Source: Onchidella celtica
Taxonomy: Eukaryota; Mollusca; Gastropoda; Systellommatophora; Onchidiidae
Assembly: GCA_963931925.1 (NCBI GenBank)
Contig: OZ007571.1
Span: forward strand, 63,411,589 to 63,475,588
Direction of reading: 5' to 3'
Length of the DNA stretch: 64,000 nt
Shown one piece after another: positions 1 through 11,535 of this stretch. Each line of letters opens with the position of its first letter. Position 1 is the stretch's first letter. The translations under genes were made by a program, and so were the position numbers. Under the pieces are notes generated by a model that was not told where the DNA came from, ran no database searches, and saw nothing but the letters and a program-made list of their open reading frames with translations.

Positions 1-1890
1 GAGATCAGGTTGCTATGAGACTTTATAAATAGTACACTGATAGGAGAGCTATTTGGGTGCATTAGGCTGATACGAGCATGGTCATATCTAGTCGCATTAG
101 GCAGATGAGAGCGTGTCGCATTGGAGCGCATTAGACAGGAATGGGTTAATTTTCTATTTGTCTAAAATCAGCAAGGCTATTCCAATTCATAATGCAGATT
201 GAAGTAATTTACAGTTATATACAGAACACTTAATTAACAGAACATTATTAATGTCTGCAGCATTCAATACAGTGTAACGATATGACAGACATGTTACAAT
301 TTCAAGTACGTACGAAAAACATGAAAGACGCAAACAGGACATTTAAATTTCAATGTTTGATTCTACATATAAAAGTTACCTTTTGTAATGAAGAAATGGT
401 CACAGAATTAACATAATTATATGTTGGATGAACTACGAGTGGGTAATGTGGTTACTGCGTGGGTTCAATAGTAACTCCCTTAAGGATACACAGGATTAAC
501 AAACACAGGGTTCTGCTGGCAATCTTATTTATTCAAAAGCCTAACAAAGGTATCACTACCAAACAAAAAAAAAAGCCCAACCAGCCATAAGCTGGAACAA
601 GAGAAAAAGACGAAAATATGGTTAGGATATACTGACAACATTAATCAGGCAATCGATGGTAGACATACATAGTAATAGTATTAAGTATTAAATCAAACAA
701 CAACAACATAATATAGAATTTAAGCAATAACCAACTGGATATGTATGCATGGAATAAAATAGCGCTAAGGTTAATGAATAACAACTACAAGTGGCTATAT
801 CATATACACAAGGAGTTTCCTAGTACACTGGCAACATAAACTAACTAATGTACTAATCAAAGTATGAAGGACATAACAAATGAAGGGGCAAGAACACAAT
901 AGTTTCGCTCCACTGAGCCGGTGTACAACACATCCAGAGTGGCCATTCCATTTAATAACGCAGTGGCCAACATGGCCCACTGACCGTCCATAACACAGAC
1001 GCTGCATCCCAATGCAGGCCATCCTCATAGGCCCACTCCCATTATTAGTACTAACCCGCCCCAGGGCTATTGTATTGGTTACTTCCCTTCCCAATCGATA
1101 CTGAAGGGTCATGCCCTTTGACCTTAGCCGCGGAGCTATGCCGCCAGGCTAACATGTGTATGACACACCACTAGATACATAAAGTAATGTGTACATTCCT
1201 TAAAATGAAACTGTCCTTCACACACTTACGAAAACTCATCGAAGCATAATACATCTGGATAACTATAATGCATGCACATGATATATATATAGATTCTATA
1301 TGTCGGCGAGACTCATTGCAACATGTGTAGACTCACTGAAACATTGTTCATCCACCGCCGCACATAGGACAATCCTGGGGCTCACCCATGTGAGGCCCAA
1401 CTAAGATTATGCATCTCCAATACATGTAATTAATTACACATCTTAAACACTAAACACGCAATCACAATCACACTGCTCTCTATAGCATAGTGGTACTGGC
1501 AAGGTACACAAATACCCGTAATACAATCAAGTGTGGAGTGCCGCTCGCTATAACATAAGTCATCCACATCAACATGTCAGGAAATCCTCACTGCCTACCA
1601 CAACAAGGCAATGCTACACATACACTATATATATGCACACAAGCAAATCGTGATAGCTTGGTTAGCGAGCCATCATTATCATCTAGCACCGCAAACGTTA
1701 ACTTTGACAATAAAGTCACAATATCAAGACACTGCGCTGCATCGCGCATCTTACACGAATAATGACAATGGCAATTACCGTTGAGCCGGACTCATAATAG
1801 TCTCTGTAGATCAGCATTCTCTACGCGGCATCCAAGAAAGGGGGGGGGGGTGCGCAAATTAAAGTCACTTCTAGTATAATAGTCTCCAAC
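1..1890. other. AT-rich sequence without recognisable gene
   Basis: I see no credible coding exon, RNA gene or structured mobile element here. The stretch is AT-rich, with a short poly-G run near 1840 and a few TATATA tracts. Open frames are short and lack domain-like sequence. It lies beyond the 3' end of the minus-strand channel gene that stops at 3016. Confidence 0.5.
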
Positions 1891-1894
1891 TTAC

Positions 1895-2167
1895 CCAAGG
1901 TCTCTCCGGGTCCTGCGCTACCGCTTCATGCCTTATGGGGCGGGGTGGCGATGGCAAGCGTCGGCAAGCCTCTGAGCTGCTACGGGCCCGGGTTGCTGGG
2001 TTGGGTTCACTGTGCTGTCGGCTCTTGTCTCTGCGTCTATGATGGAGTGTGCTGACCACTCGAACTCGCATCTTATTTATGAGCCCGCGCGGACGTCCGG
2101 GAGAGCTATTACGTAGCCCGTGTTGCACCAGTGAAAGGCTCGGACATTGAGTCCAGCCGAACAACAT
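1895..2167 (-). other. possible first exon / CpG-rich gene start (minus strand)
   Basis: This is a GC-rich, CpG-containing island in AT-rich surroundings. On the minus strand it is open for about 90 codons and then meets a consensus-like splice donor (CCTTGG followed by GTAAGT, with the intron beginning at 1894). The predicted peptide is Arg/Ser/Pro-rich and matches nothing I recognise, so it may be 5' untranslated exon. The position, upstream of anything transcribed leftward out of the window, fits a promoter-proximal exon. A GC-rich transposon piece is the alternative. Confidence 0.25.
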
Positions 2168-3015
2168 AACCGGTTAGGGTCCTAACACAGTCGAATTTAC
2201 AGTACGGTTAAAGGGGTGCACACAAAGGTCAATTAGGTATCCCAGTAAACTGCCAAAATTACTCTATGGTCCCCTCCAGCTATAATTGAATAAATTTGAC
2301 CCAGGTTGGAATTATCGGGGATAACATGCGTCTAACTCATAGTTTGCTTTAAATCCGAGACCCTCTTATTAATTATTTCAATAGGATATGTGCATCAAGG
2401 TACAACAAAATTGGTACCATTATAAATTGGAAACTTGCTGCTAAAATTCTGACTGACTACTTATACCAGAAACCCGGTAATAGTTTTAATATAAATTTTC
2501 AAAGTGTCAGGACTAACAACATTCGACAATTTTGTGCGGGATACTTTCGTCCATTAATACGACGTATCTCCATTGATAACAAACGTTATCATGAGTACCT
2601 ATTTTGTACCGATAGGGTATTGTCTACTCTCAAAAATGAATTCGGGTTCCCGTCTTTCTGTCGGTGGATAACAACGAGTGAGCGAGTTGTAAGAAACTCA
2701 AAGCCATGATATAAGAGTTGGAAGCCCGGTGGTCAACATTTCCAACTGACCAATCAAAATGCGCGCTTTTCACCGTGATGTGAATAACGGGTCCCGCGCT
2801 AGTATTACAAGGGAAATAATCCAATTAATGGTACTCGGCCAAGTGTCCATAAACTACTATGAGTGGCCGTCCCTCACTCACGCACTAGAGTTACCATGAA
2901 AGCACATATAAAAATAGAAAGTCGTTCATCCTCTCACATATACTTGAAACTTACAACAATAACAGACACATAAAAATATTATGAATGAGGAAATTACTAT
3001 GAGCTGAACTATTCA

Positions 3016-3392
3016 CTATGATTTATGAAAACGCAGACATTTTTTGTGTCTTAATGCCCTGTAACTTAGAAGCTCAGTGCTGGAAAAGATTAACGCAAAT
3101 ATAAACAGAAACAGAAACAAAATGTCCAAGACTTTTGCCACCGCTTGCCACTTGTGATCTTGTTTCCTGCATGAGATTTCCATTGGATGAAGAGATGCTG
3201 ATGTCATCACTTGAGGTTCCTGGATGTTCTCCTTAATGTGATCGCCGTCGCTGTCTTTGAGGGAGACTTGGTCAGGGTCAGTCCATGTATCTGCCCCTGG
3301 TGCTGAATGGGGAGTGGATGGGCGTGTCAGGAGTTGCTGTAATATCTCCTGCACAGACCCAACGATATACATCCACAGGAGCCAAAACACAG
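3016..3392 (-). CDS. C-terminal exon of a nicotinic-type Cys-loop channel (TM4)
   Basis: This is the terminal coding exon of a probable pentameric ligand-gated channel subunit in the plasma membrane. The acceptor is a TTTTCAG pyrimidine-type site just above 3392, and the frame runs to a TAG at 3018-3016. The encoded segment has a polar Ser/Thr/Asp-rich stretch like the TM3-TM4 cytoplasmic loop. It is followed by DHKWQAVAKVLDILFLFLF and further hydrophobics. That matches the family's TM4 entry pattern (Trp, then Val-Ala, then an Asp before the helix) and is followed by a short basic tail. The exon at 22065-22558 on the same strand could belong to the same gene, about 19 kb upstream. I did not find the TM2-TM3 exon between them, so two separate genes remain possible. 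An N-terminal hydrophobic patch (FWLLWMYIVG) is unusual for the loop. Confidence 0.6.
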
Positions 3393-3519
3393 CTGAAAAG
3401 TATAATGGAAATATTTGCTTAACTTGATGAAGAGAAGCTCTCTTCTTCTGACTGTCTCGTGTGAAGCCAGCCAAAAACAGCCTTTCATGAGCTGAACAAA
3501 AAGCCCTACTTACAGCTGC

Positions 3520-3700
3520 AGAAGAATAAGGCAAAGTCAAAATGTGGCAAGAAGGAAAAGTTATCCAAAGCAAAACCTCACATAAGAACTAATACTGAAA
3601 CGGTGCAGTAAAACACGAGGGAAAAGGAAAAAACAAATCAAGCTTTCATCTCCTGACCTTCTTCAGGAAAATAGATGTAACAGGAGAGAAATTTAAACTA
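3520..3700 (-). repeat. dispersed repeat with hammerhead-like core, copy 1
   Basis: Read on the minus strand this matches 52120-52310 and, in part, 20550-20700 (both +). It contains CTGAAGA (3666-3660) followed after a short spacer by GAAA (3647-3644). That is the CTGANGA...GAAA layout of hammerhead cores carried by Penelope-like retroelements. Family assignment is inference, and no coding region of such an element is seen. Confidence 0.4.
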
Positions 3701-3879
3701 ATGAGTAAATCGTAGAATGTTTCACAAATGCGGATAATTATCCTCTGCAAGTTCCAGACCTGGAGTTTTTTAACACAGCCCAAGTCAATGTCAAGAATAA
3801 AGCAGCATGAAAAACAAGGAGCAAGTCAAGATAAAGAAACAAAACAACAAAAACCAAAACAAAGAAAGCTGTTGTTAGG

Positions 3880-4010
3880 GGTGCGTGGTATTTTCCATTA
3901 TAAGCCATTGCTGAACAGTGAAAACATCTCAGTATTTTCTCTATTATTTGGTTTTGTAATTGGAATATGCGCCCCTAACAACATTCGACAAAGAAAGCAA
4001 AGTGCAGTTG
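3880..4010 (+). repeat. dispersed repeat family (copies near 15.84 and 40.8 kb)
   Basis: A block containing AACAGTGAAAACATCTCAG and a pyrimidine-rich run is recognisably repeated at 15835-15920 (+) and 40810-40930 (-). Each copy keeps the words CAGTATTTTCTCT and CCTAACAACA or close variants. No coding capacity is visible and the family is unknown to me. Confidence 0.5.
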
Positions 4011-4817
4011 CCCAGGACAATGGTCCTAAGAGAAAGATCTCCATATGTCACACAATCTTAGTTCTTGTTTCTTTCTACATTTTTTGAAAAACTGGAGATC
4101 TGTTAGTATGTGGAAGAGATAATAAAAACAAATGCACACTTTGACACTTGTTTAAAATGCGTTGTGGCACTTATCAGGCAGTTTCACAGTTCCAATTTAT
4201 TCTAACACCTTATCATAATACTAAAGCCGCAAACATTTAATGTCAAATTTCTCTGATCTGCAAAAAAGGAGAGCTGGAGCAAACAAGAACTAAAGTCGCG
4301 AGGGAGTCTCTCATGCAGAATGTATAAAGTATACTGTGAATGATGATCTTTGGTCAAACGGAAGTTTACAGCTTCAACACTACATTTTCAAATGATCTAA
4401 CTCAAGTTTGGAAACATTTGTTGATTGTTGTCATGTCATGCATTTGTAATGTTGCTTATCATCCCCACTTTATGGCTGTGAGCTTGATTTATTCAAATAC
4501 TCATCAATCCATATCAGAATATTGGTCTGAATATTAGGTGGCAAATGAAATAATATTATATCCTAATATTTCATGGGTATGTTACTGAATATAAAGTAGA
4601 TACAGGGTATTCCAATTCAACCTTTAAATAAGTCATCATGTTTACAGCTGGCGTTGGTAATTCAGTCAGATTTCCTGCTAATTTTCATGCATCAGTCATC
4701 TTTGTCATAACAATGATTACATTACACTAATGCGCTATTTTTTAGAAATATTTTTAAACAGTTAGGGATAGGATTAGCTTTTGGTAACACTGCATAGGAA
4801 ATAGCCTAGCACTGACA

Positions 4818-5025
4818 CCCAGCCAGCATGCCCATTTCAATCTGACATAGATTTGAATAGGATTTCTGCACAGTTGGTAGGATTACCATAACGGCTGGTT
4901 CCCTACATCAAACCAACATTGGCACAATGTCACAACCAGCAGATCTACAAAGGAATGATGTCATTTCTATGTGCAAACTTGACGTCAATCCCACAAATTC
5001 GATTTCCATAGGGCTGCTGGCTGGG
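4818..5025. mobile_element. short MITE with CCCAGCCAGCA inverted termini
   Basis: About 208 bp bounded by CCCAGCCAGCA on the left and its reverse complement TGCTGGCTGGG on the right. A second, diverged copy lies at 29735-29942, and the shared internal words include GTAGGATTACCATA and TTCCCTACATCAAAC. No coding capacity and no clear target-site duplication. Presence of two dispersed copies with inverted ends supports a non-autonomous DNA transposon of unknown superfamily. Confidence 0.6.
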
Positions 5026-5989
5026 GATTAATTTCAATCAAAAGCATATGCTATCCAGCCAGTATATATTGTCACCTTTCCCTAAAACTGTAGGAATTGG
5101 TTTAGAAGAAAGATCATTTGATCTGACTTTGAATGTAGCTTTGAATGTAGTTGTACATTTATACATAAATAAAAATCACACTTTTGAGTTACTTCAGTCT
5201 TTGGGAACGGTGACGATATGTATGGGATTAGTACAGTCAAGCAGGCCAGATAAACCATTTCCTCAATAAGTTTACTTACTGTTTTGAGCCCTGAGGCCAT
5301 TTGTCTGAGAGGATACACATTTGCCATGGAGCATACAATGATGGAGTTCAGGATTAAAGCAGCTCAGAGAACACCACTACAGAGAGACAGATAACTGTAC
5401 AGCTATAAAATATGTATGAGTGGAAACTCACTGCAGTGATACAAAAATTGTTAAAGCGATCAAGTGATGAATTTTAGTAGTGGCAAATAAAGTAAAAGGA
5501 ATCAATGAAATTTATGGAAACAACAGTAAACATTAAAAAATTCAAACATGAAACAGAAAGCACAGAAAATCATAACCTGCCATTAATTAGTATGAACGAA
5601 GAGCAATTTTAGGTAGATCTATTAAATGATTTCAAAATTCTAGCATTTAAATAAAATATAAAAATCCAGAGGAACACAACTGAAATATCAAGTCAGGTGA
5701 AACCAAAACTGTCATGATGACTACTACATACCACTGCTACTATTATCTACTAATCTTACTACCGCTACTATTATAATACATTTTGTACCAGACTTCCATT
5801 ACCACACTATTACTTACATCAACCAATGCTTGCCGTGACAGGGATTCAATCCTTGATTTCCAAGTGGCGTCATTAGGAACAACAAAAATTGTGACTCTGC
5901 CATATTCAGACGTGTTCCATCTCAGTCTCGCATCATGCCAGGACTAGAATGAGAATGACTTAAAATTAGTTACAGGTAAAAGCAGCATA

Positions 5990-6250
5990 ATTATTATCTT
6001 CAAAAAGTCTGTCTGAGAAAATCCTGGTTTTGGGTGGTCCAATTTGCAAAAACTGCAGTCAGGTAGTATGTTAGTTAGTTTATCTGTCCACTGGTTGATC
6101 AGTAGGACAGACAAGTGGTTTAATATTATACACACATCTAGATACATCGACAACTGTTCATTTTATCAGTTCATCAGTATGTGTGCCTCAAATTTCATAT
6201 TCAAAAGACTGATCTAGTGTTCTATGGAAATATACTAAAACCATGATGAT
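5990..6250. repeat. duplicated noncoding block (partner at 21.73 kb)
   Basis: This block and 21725-21975 share long nearly identical words such as TTTTGGGTGGTCC and GGTTGATCAGTAGGACAG in the same order and orientation. It shows that sequence left of the main segmental duplication is also repeated next to the channel-exon cluster. No coding potential. Confidence 0.7.
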
Positions 6251-6540
6251 ACTCAAGGAAAGGGAGCTTTAATTTGTGTCAGTGTCATGGAAAAAGATAT
6301 GGTGAAAATTAATATTAACAAGAAATTATTACTAACCATTTTGATGCCCTTGGAAATAATGATGTCATTAGTCTCCACTCGAGGACAAAACAGATGCACT
6401 CTTAGTATTGTTAACACTGTCGGGTTCTTGTTATCACTGTTGGATCCACTGTCAACACTGGTAGATGCATTGTTGATGCTGCCAGGTGCATGTTCGTACA
6501 AATTGGTGTTTGTTCACACTATTGTATTCCAATTGATATG

Positions 6541-6740
6541 ATGAATGGATGGATGGATGGACAAAGTGAAGGACATATAGATTGATGGACGGAGTGAAGG
6601 ACACATGGGTGGCTGAACAAAGTGAAGGACGTATGTGTGGATGGTCCGAAGGAAAGATGGACATGTGGACAGATGGATGGATGGATGGACAGATAGACGG
6701 ATGGATGGATGGATAACTGTATGTATGAACAGATGGACAA
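6541..6740. repeat. degenerate GGAT/TGGA tetranucleotide repeat
   Basis: An imperfect (GGAT)n array with interspersed GGACA units. Minus-strand open frames rich in His/Pro/Ser here are artefacts of the repeat. A smaller GGAT array at 21400-21432 cuts off the decayed channel exon. Confidence 0.85.
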
Positions 6741-6957
6741 GTTAATAAAACACATGAAAATTTTAAAATAATTTTCTTTTAAAAAACAACTCTTTTTAGC
6801 ATACCCAGATTAGAGAAAAAAAAACTACATGTAATTACATGTAGCTCTGTAAACACATCCATCAACTCATTGTGATTGGCTGCTGGCCTCAGGAGTTTGA
6901 CATAGTGGTGGTCATCCAGGATGTGGAGGAACAGGTAAACTCTCATGGTCAAACTCA

Positions 6958-7037
6958 ACTTGCATGTTGAAGATACCTCTGGGACTGAAAATCGAGAAGA
7001 GAAGGCCAAACAAGGCTGCTGCACAGGCAAAATTCTA
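6958..7037 (+). mobile_element. 5'-truncated SINE tail
   Basis: This matches the 3' part of the SINE at 8958-9280, from AAGATACC to GGCAAAATT, including AGGCCAAACAAGGCTGCTGC, and then runs into an A-rich tail. Loss of the tRNA-like head fits 5' truncation or decay. Confidence 0.55.
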
Positions 7038-7394
7038 AAAAAAAAAAGAACTAATCCCTATCAAAAGAATACACAGAAACAAAAACAAGACAAATAAAAG
7101 CAAGAAAAGTGGGGTGTGAATGCCAGGAGCAGTGAAACCCCCTAAAATGAAGACCTAAAATACTCAATTTTCAACCTATTTCTGCTATCCATCCCCAACC
7201 CACTACCCCATTCAGTGTCCCAGGCATACCGCCATTGCTACTTCGGAACCCTGTATCCCATACCGCCCCAATAAAGAATGTATCTCTAGTAACTGTCCTG
7301 TTTTATGAATGGTAAAAGACAAAATGCACCACTTCAGTTACATTAATTAAATGGATTAAAAAAATATACAAAATTATGGTAGATTACGGTAGAA

Positions 7395-8070
7395 CTATGG
7401 CAAGGGATACCACTGGGACAGGTGGAGAAGAATATTATTCAAACAAACCTGTGGGTTCTTTCCGAATCTCTCCCTCCACATGAATTCATCCAAATGGCCA
7501 GAAAGCATGGTGTTGTGCACACCAGCTACATAATGTTTCTTACAGTTTTTGAAATAACATTCCACGTGCTTGGTGCAAACATCCGTCACGGAATCCACAA
7601 AATTCTGGATGTGAAATACCACCAAGTGCTCAAAAGGAGGTTGCACTGGAACAGTTGCAATATTATTGTATGATGGCAATCCATCAGGAAGAATTATGTT
7701 GCCAGGAGCAAATTCTCTGGGCAACTAATGGCAGCAGAGTAGCGGCAGATCTAATCTTTTTCTGCTTCCTCTTTGCCACCAAACTCTTGTCAATCTCAAC
7801 GACCTGGCCCGGGGCCCCCAATATGGTAGGATTACTGATTAAATGATGGGAACATATATCATCAAAGTAGCAGTCCACTGGACTATGGTGGACCTTGCCA
7901 GGCTAATATAATGGTTCACATTGGTGACAGGTTCTTTAAAAGACCAGAGATAACAGCTGTACAATGTTAATGAAAGATAAGAATTCTCCCAAAAATGAGC
8001 CAGTCTTCAAAGACAATTTCACATTCTGGTAAAAATGCAGTTTAGCCCCCCAAACTTCTCCTGCGCAGGT
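7395..8070 (-). pseudogene. ISXO2-like transposase pseudogene
   Basis: The broken minus-strand pieces resemble the ISXO2-like DDE transposase family common in invertebrate genomes. In order they are a region like LKTGSFL (about 8020), then EPVTNVNHYISLARSTIVQW in a shifted frame (about 7900). Next comes PTILGAPGQVVEIDKSLV with the first Asp of the active site (about 7830), then ATLLPLV. After a further frame change (about 7715) the sequence reads ILPDGLPSYNNIATVP with a second Asp, FEHLVVFH, CTKHVECYFKNCKKHY and GHLDEFMWRERFG near the C-terminus. At least two frameshifts and a stop separate the pieces. A stretch after KRKQKK also seems missing, where the family has a Trp-Val-Phe-Gly motif. 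It is inactive, with no terminal repeats identified. The family call rests on remembered motifs, without a database search. Confidence 0.7.
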
Positions 8071-8957
8071 CAAGTGTGCGCCTCCCAATTTCATTTTAAA
8101 AAATCACCTGATATTTGCACACGGTCCATAAAAAGAAAAGTCATGTCCCACCGGCAGGAAGGTGGAGTTGGCACTTGTAGATAATGCGGCCCCGTCTCTT
8201 CGTCCGCCATCTTCCCCAGGTCTGGGTGGATCCAATACAGTCTTCCGCAAGTCAGTGGATTCGATAAGCGGAGAGTCAGAAAGAACTGCACGTTCTACAA
8301 ATCTGTAAATGAGATGATCATATTGTTAGACTGGAACATCAACCCACTCAAAACAATGCTCAAAATCGGGAAGTTTGAAGAAAGAAGCGGCAAGAAAGCA
8401 AAAAGAAAGAAGAGATAAAAAGAGGATATGTTACTGAAATCTCTCTAAAGGCAAGGTCAAACTAAAATTTGAACAGATTGAAATACATTGCATGCCCAGG
8501 TATTTTACATTCCCACTGTCAGTTGCTATTTTGGCGTAGATGTGTATTATTGTCGTAGCATTCGAGTATTGGATTTTTGCGACTCGGGTTAGAATTTTCT
8601 TTTAAAGTCCATCCCCGTCTCAAACGGAAATCTTTCTCAGATTGGAGCAAATTAAGGAGGCGTTCCAATGGGTATCACTCATTAGGGATATTACGGGGAC
8701 AAGACAATACGATTGCCTGTGAGAAAGGGGATGCAAGGTATGAGACTTCCAAAGTTTAGATTCTGTTCAGGATTGGGTCCAATCTATCTTATGTCTCCCG
8801 GCATTTATAGTAGGATGAGGTCCTTTGGTTTCTCGGGGGCCTTAGACTAATGCTGTTGGCCCCCACTGGCATTTATAGTACAGTAGTCTCCGTCTAAGAA
8901 CCCGGTCAAAGGGAGACAGAAAAAGCGGGTTCTTAGGCAGACCGGGCACTTAGGCGA

Positions 8958-9280
8958 ATGCCAAAGGATGCCACCCATGACCACCCGTGTCCATGGCTTA
9001 TCTTCTTTGATTGCCCGGACCTGGGTCGTGACCTCATAATGAAAACGGGTTCAAAACCCGGGCAGTGCAGGCATGTTGGAAATTGGGATTTTTCTCATAT
9101 TTTCAAGTCCCTGATCCTATTGGGGGGTAGGATCGAGTACCTAGTCTTCTCGGATAAGGACGAAAAATTCGGAGGGCCCGTGTGAATGTTGCGCACGTTA
9201 AAGACACCTTGGCAGTTGGAAATCGTAAAGAGCAGGCCGAACAGGCTGCTGCTCGGGCAAAATTGAAATTGAAATTAATA
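8958..9280 (+). mobile_element. tRNA-derived SINE (nested in the pogo-like element)
   Basis: It shares its body with the minus-strand copy at 19738-19996. Common words include TTTTTCTCATATTTTC, GGATAAGGACGAAAAA, and the end AGGCTGCTGCTCGGGCAAAA. The head contains GGGTTCAAAACCCGG, resembling a Pol III B box with its stem. Location inside the pogo-like element shows it inserted there later or was carried along. Confidence 0.6.
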
Positions 9281-9540
9281 GATTAAAAATTTATCCATAT
9301 CATCCCCCCACCAGCAACAACAAAATTTATTATCCATTATTAAATATATATTACTATTAATAAATATTCAAATGTTATTTGAGTTGTGATATATGTGATG
9401 TGAGTTGTGAACTGTTGTGAGTTGTGGACTGCACCTAACAGGCTGTGTTACAATTTGCTCTGAGATAGAGAGAGGCAGAGAGAGAGAGAGAGAGCGTGAG
9501 CGAGACATGGAGAGAGAAAGAAACAGAGTAGTGTGTTGAG

Positions 9541-9655
9541 CGCTTCGCAGGCGCTCCATTCTGCTCTGTGGTTGACATATTGCTTCTGTAAAGTGCATAG
9601 AGCATTTTAAATGGATATGCGCTATACAAATGCCATCTATCTATCTAACTATGCG
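9541..9655 (+). repeat. possible L2-type retroelement 3' tail
   Basis: The sequence runs GTAAAGTGCATAGAGC, then GCGCTATACAAATGCC and a (CTAT) tract. This resembles the conserved 3' tail of L2-clade LINEs and SINEs that borrow it. It is only a tail, without coding sequence. Confidence 0.35.
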
Positions 9656-10432
9656 TTGGACATTTTTTTTCTTTAATTTTCTTTGTTTTTTTTTTGCGAA
9701 TGGTCAAAGTTAAGACTTATGGCTGGCAGAATGCTCTTTTCTTACAGTGATGTGTAGCGAATGGAATGATTCAGACCGAACAATCAAATTGTGAATCACA
9801 GATGCTGATTTTAGACAACACGAGGCCCAGTGACACCCTGTGTAATAACCACAATCAGCCCTAAGTACATGTGCCATGCAAACCAAGCACATGGTCAATT
9901 ACGTATAAAATTCTGCTCCTCAAGTAAGACAACAATAGATGTTAGGTGATGACTATGCTAATTTAGTCTAGGAGTGGCCTGCTGGCACACGAAAGATATA
10001 ACTGGACTCCATCCTTTGTACGGTCCCGCCTCCCCCTACCTTCCCTCCACCCGTTCTCTTTCACTGTGCTGTGTGACTTTGTTCTATCCCGTCTACTTGA
10101 AAGAGAATTTTGCGTTTAATATAATGGACATTTTACGTAAAAGTGTGCCCGTCTCTCGGTCAAATGCCGGGTTCTTAGGCTGCTTTTTCGTTTCTGGGCG
10201 GGTTCTTACTCATGTAAATTACAGTGAAAAAATTTGGTTTCACGGCAACAGCAGATTCTTAGGCGGTGAGTTCTTAGAGACTACTGTATTTAGAATCAGT
10301 CTAATTATAATGGTTGTTGAAGGGCGGTTCAAACATCATCTCTGATATAGAGTCATTAAATTGAAAAGACATAATCGACCTGCTCTCCATCAACAGACTT
10401 AACTCGAGAAAAAAAAGAAAAGTGCATTATAC

Positions 10433-10500
10433 CTTCTCTAAATTTCTTTGAGGGACTGTTAAAATATCCATGTCTTGTCTTCCAAGAGACAGGTTTAAAC
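10433..10500 (-). other. possible small exon conserved between duplicate copies
   Basis: On the minus strand this reads PVSWKTRHGYFNSPSKKF and ends at a donor-like G|GTATAA. The copy at 23410-23475 keeps the frame with changes such as Arg/Lys and Ser/Thr. No family is recognised. It could be a short coding exon or chance. Confidence 0.25.
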
Positions 10501-11194
10501 CACTGTCATCTATACTATATATATTTGTGGACTTGAGATTTTTCGTTGCAAAAGGCTTCTGAACCACTGAACACTCAGACTTCAAATTTTATATGGTGCA
10601 TCAGAATGGATGTAAGGGTGCACAGTTTTTAATAGAAGTCTCAAATCAGTGTATTTTTTTTTATTGGAAATTAATTGTTTCGCTATCATTTAGATCTATT
10701 TCGAGTCATGGTTCGCCATTTTAATTTTCGTTATTTCTTCTTGCGATGTGTTCACTATCAAACACACTAACCCGTGCGCAAATCATGCTGTTGTAGGGGA
10801 TGCGCAGGGTGTCAACTCACAAAGGCAGAGCAGTAAGACTTATTTAAAAGTAAACAAACAAAAATAAAATAAACAAATAGGAACAGGCAAGATGAAGCAG
10901 GTCCATAATAACCACCCAGAACCGAAACCAATATTCAAACCGATTTGAACTCAGCCGGGGAACTCAGCTAGTTAATAATGTAAACTACCCCAAAAAAAGG
11001 TAAACAAAGCAGGGACAAAGTTCTGCTCCACCTGAGCATTAAAAATAGAAATGCTCACTTTAAGAAAACACACTTATTTGTGAAGTGATTACTACTCGGG
11101 AAATTTTAAGAAAGAAAAAAAAGTGGCACGGGGACTCCAGCACACATTACCCTACATAGCTACACTACGTGTGCCGTTTGAATATGTGGTTGCG

Positions 11195-11535
11195 AGAGCA
11201 CTTTTCCCATGACATGGACGATCCTAAGTCTAATACTAAAGTACCAGTTGCCCCTTAAGATCTAAGGAAGTAGGTTCTAATCCGTATGTTTTGTCCGGCC
11301 TACCCCCGACCAAACTCCACCCCAACTCTCAGTCCCTCAGTAGCGCCTTAAGGGAGGAAACTCGCCAGACCCTAAGCTTTACAGACTAGTTGGGCATAAC
11401 TAGCCGTGCGAGTACCTTGGTCGACCGCCGACCTCGACGCTACATGGAAGCAGGAGCCAGTAACCACCCGAGTTTCCCCAAAGTGGCTGTTCTGTACTAT
11501 AAATAAATTTTGGTTTTTCTTATATGACACACAAT
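11195..11535. other. highly conserved GC-rich block, copy A
   Basis: About 0.34 kb, more GC-rich than its flanks, and almost identical to 25881-26220. Between the ATCCTAAGTC and TACTATAAATAAA landmarks I count only two or three substitutions, whereas sequence just outside differs clearly more. No long open frame spans it on either strand. A regulatory element, a noncoding RNA, or local gene conversion could explain the retention. Confidence 0.5.

Larger units (their letters stand above)
8881..10286. mobile_element. pogo/Tigger-like non-autonomous element with TA target duplication
   Basis: The left terminus CAGTAGTCTCCGTCTAAGAA (8881 on) is mirrored by the right terminus, whose reverse complement reads CAGTAGTCTCTAAGAAC. 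TA dinucleotides lie immediately outside both ends (8879-8880 and 10287-10288). Subterminal GGTTCTTAGGC words occur in several copies on each side. Inverted ends beginning CAGT with TA duplication are typical of pogo/Tigger elements. No transposase is encoded. The interior holds a nested SINE, a GA microsatellite near 9475 and a sequence near 9540-9650 ending GCGCTATACAAATG. Confidence 0.65.

Noticed and set aside
5230..5380. Possible minus-strand exon between CTCTCTGTAG and GTAAGT
   Set aside because: Splice-like signals exist, but the frame that would fit the channel gene (phase 1 entry) meets a stop, and the open frame matches nothing.
6287..6541. 84-codon plus-strand frame with hydrophobic runs
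   Set aside because: No splice or family support. A minus-strand frame here (RVHLFCPRVE...) was also considered as a channel TM3-loop exon but does not match the family closely enough.
6452..6755. Minus-strand frames rich in His, Pro and Ser
   Set aside because: They follow the period of the GGAT repeat and have no protein-like features.
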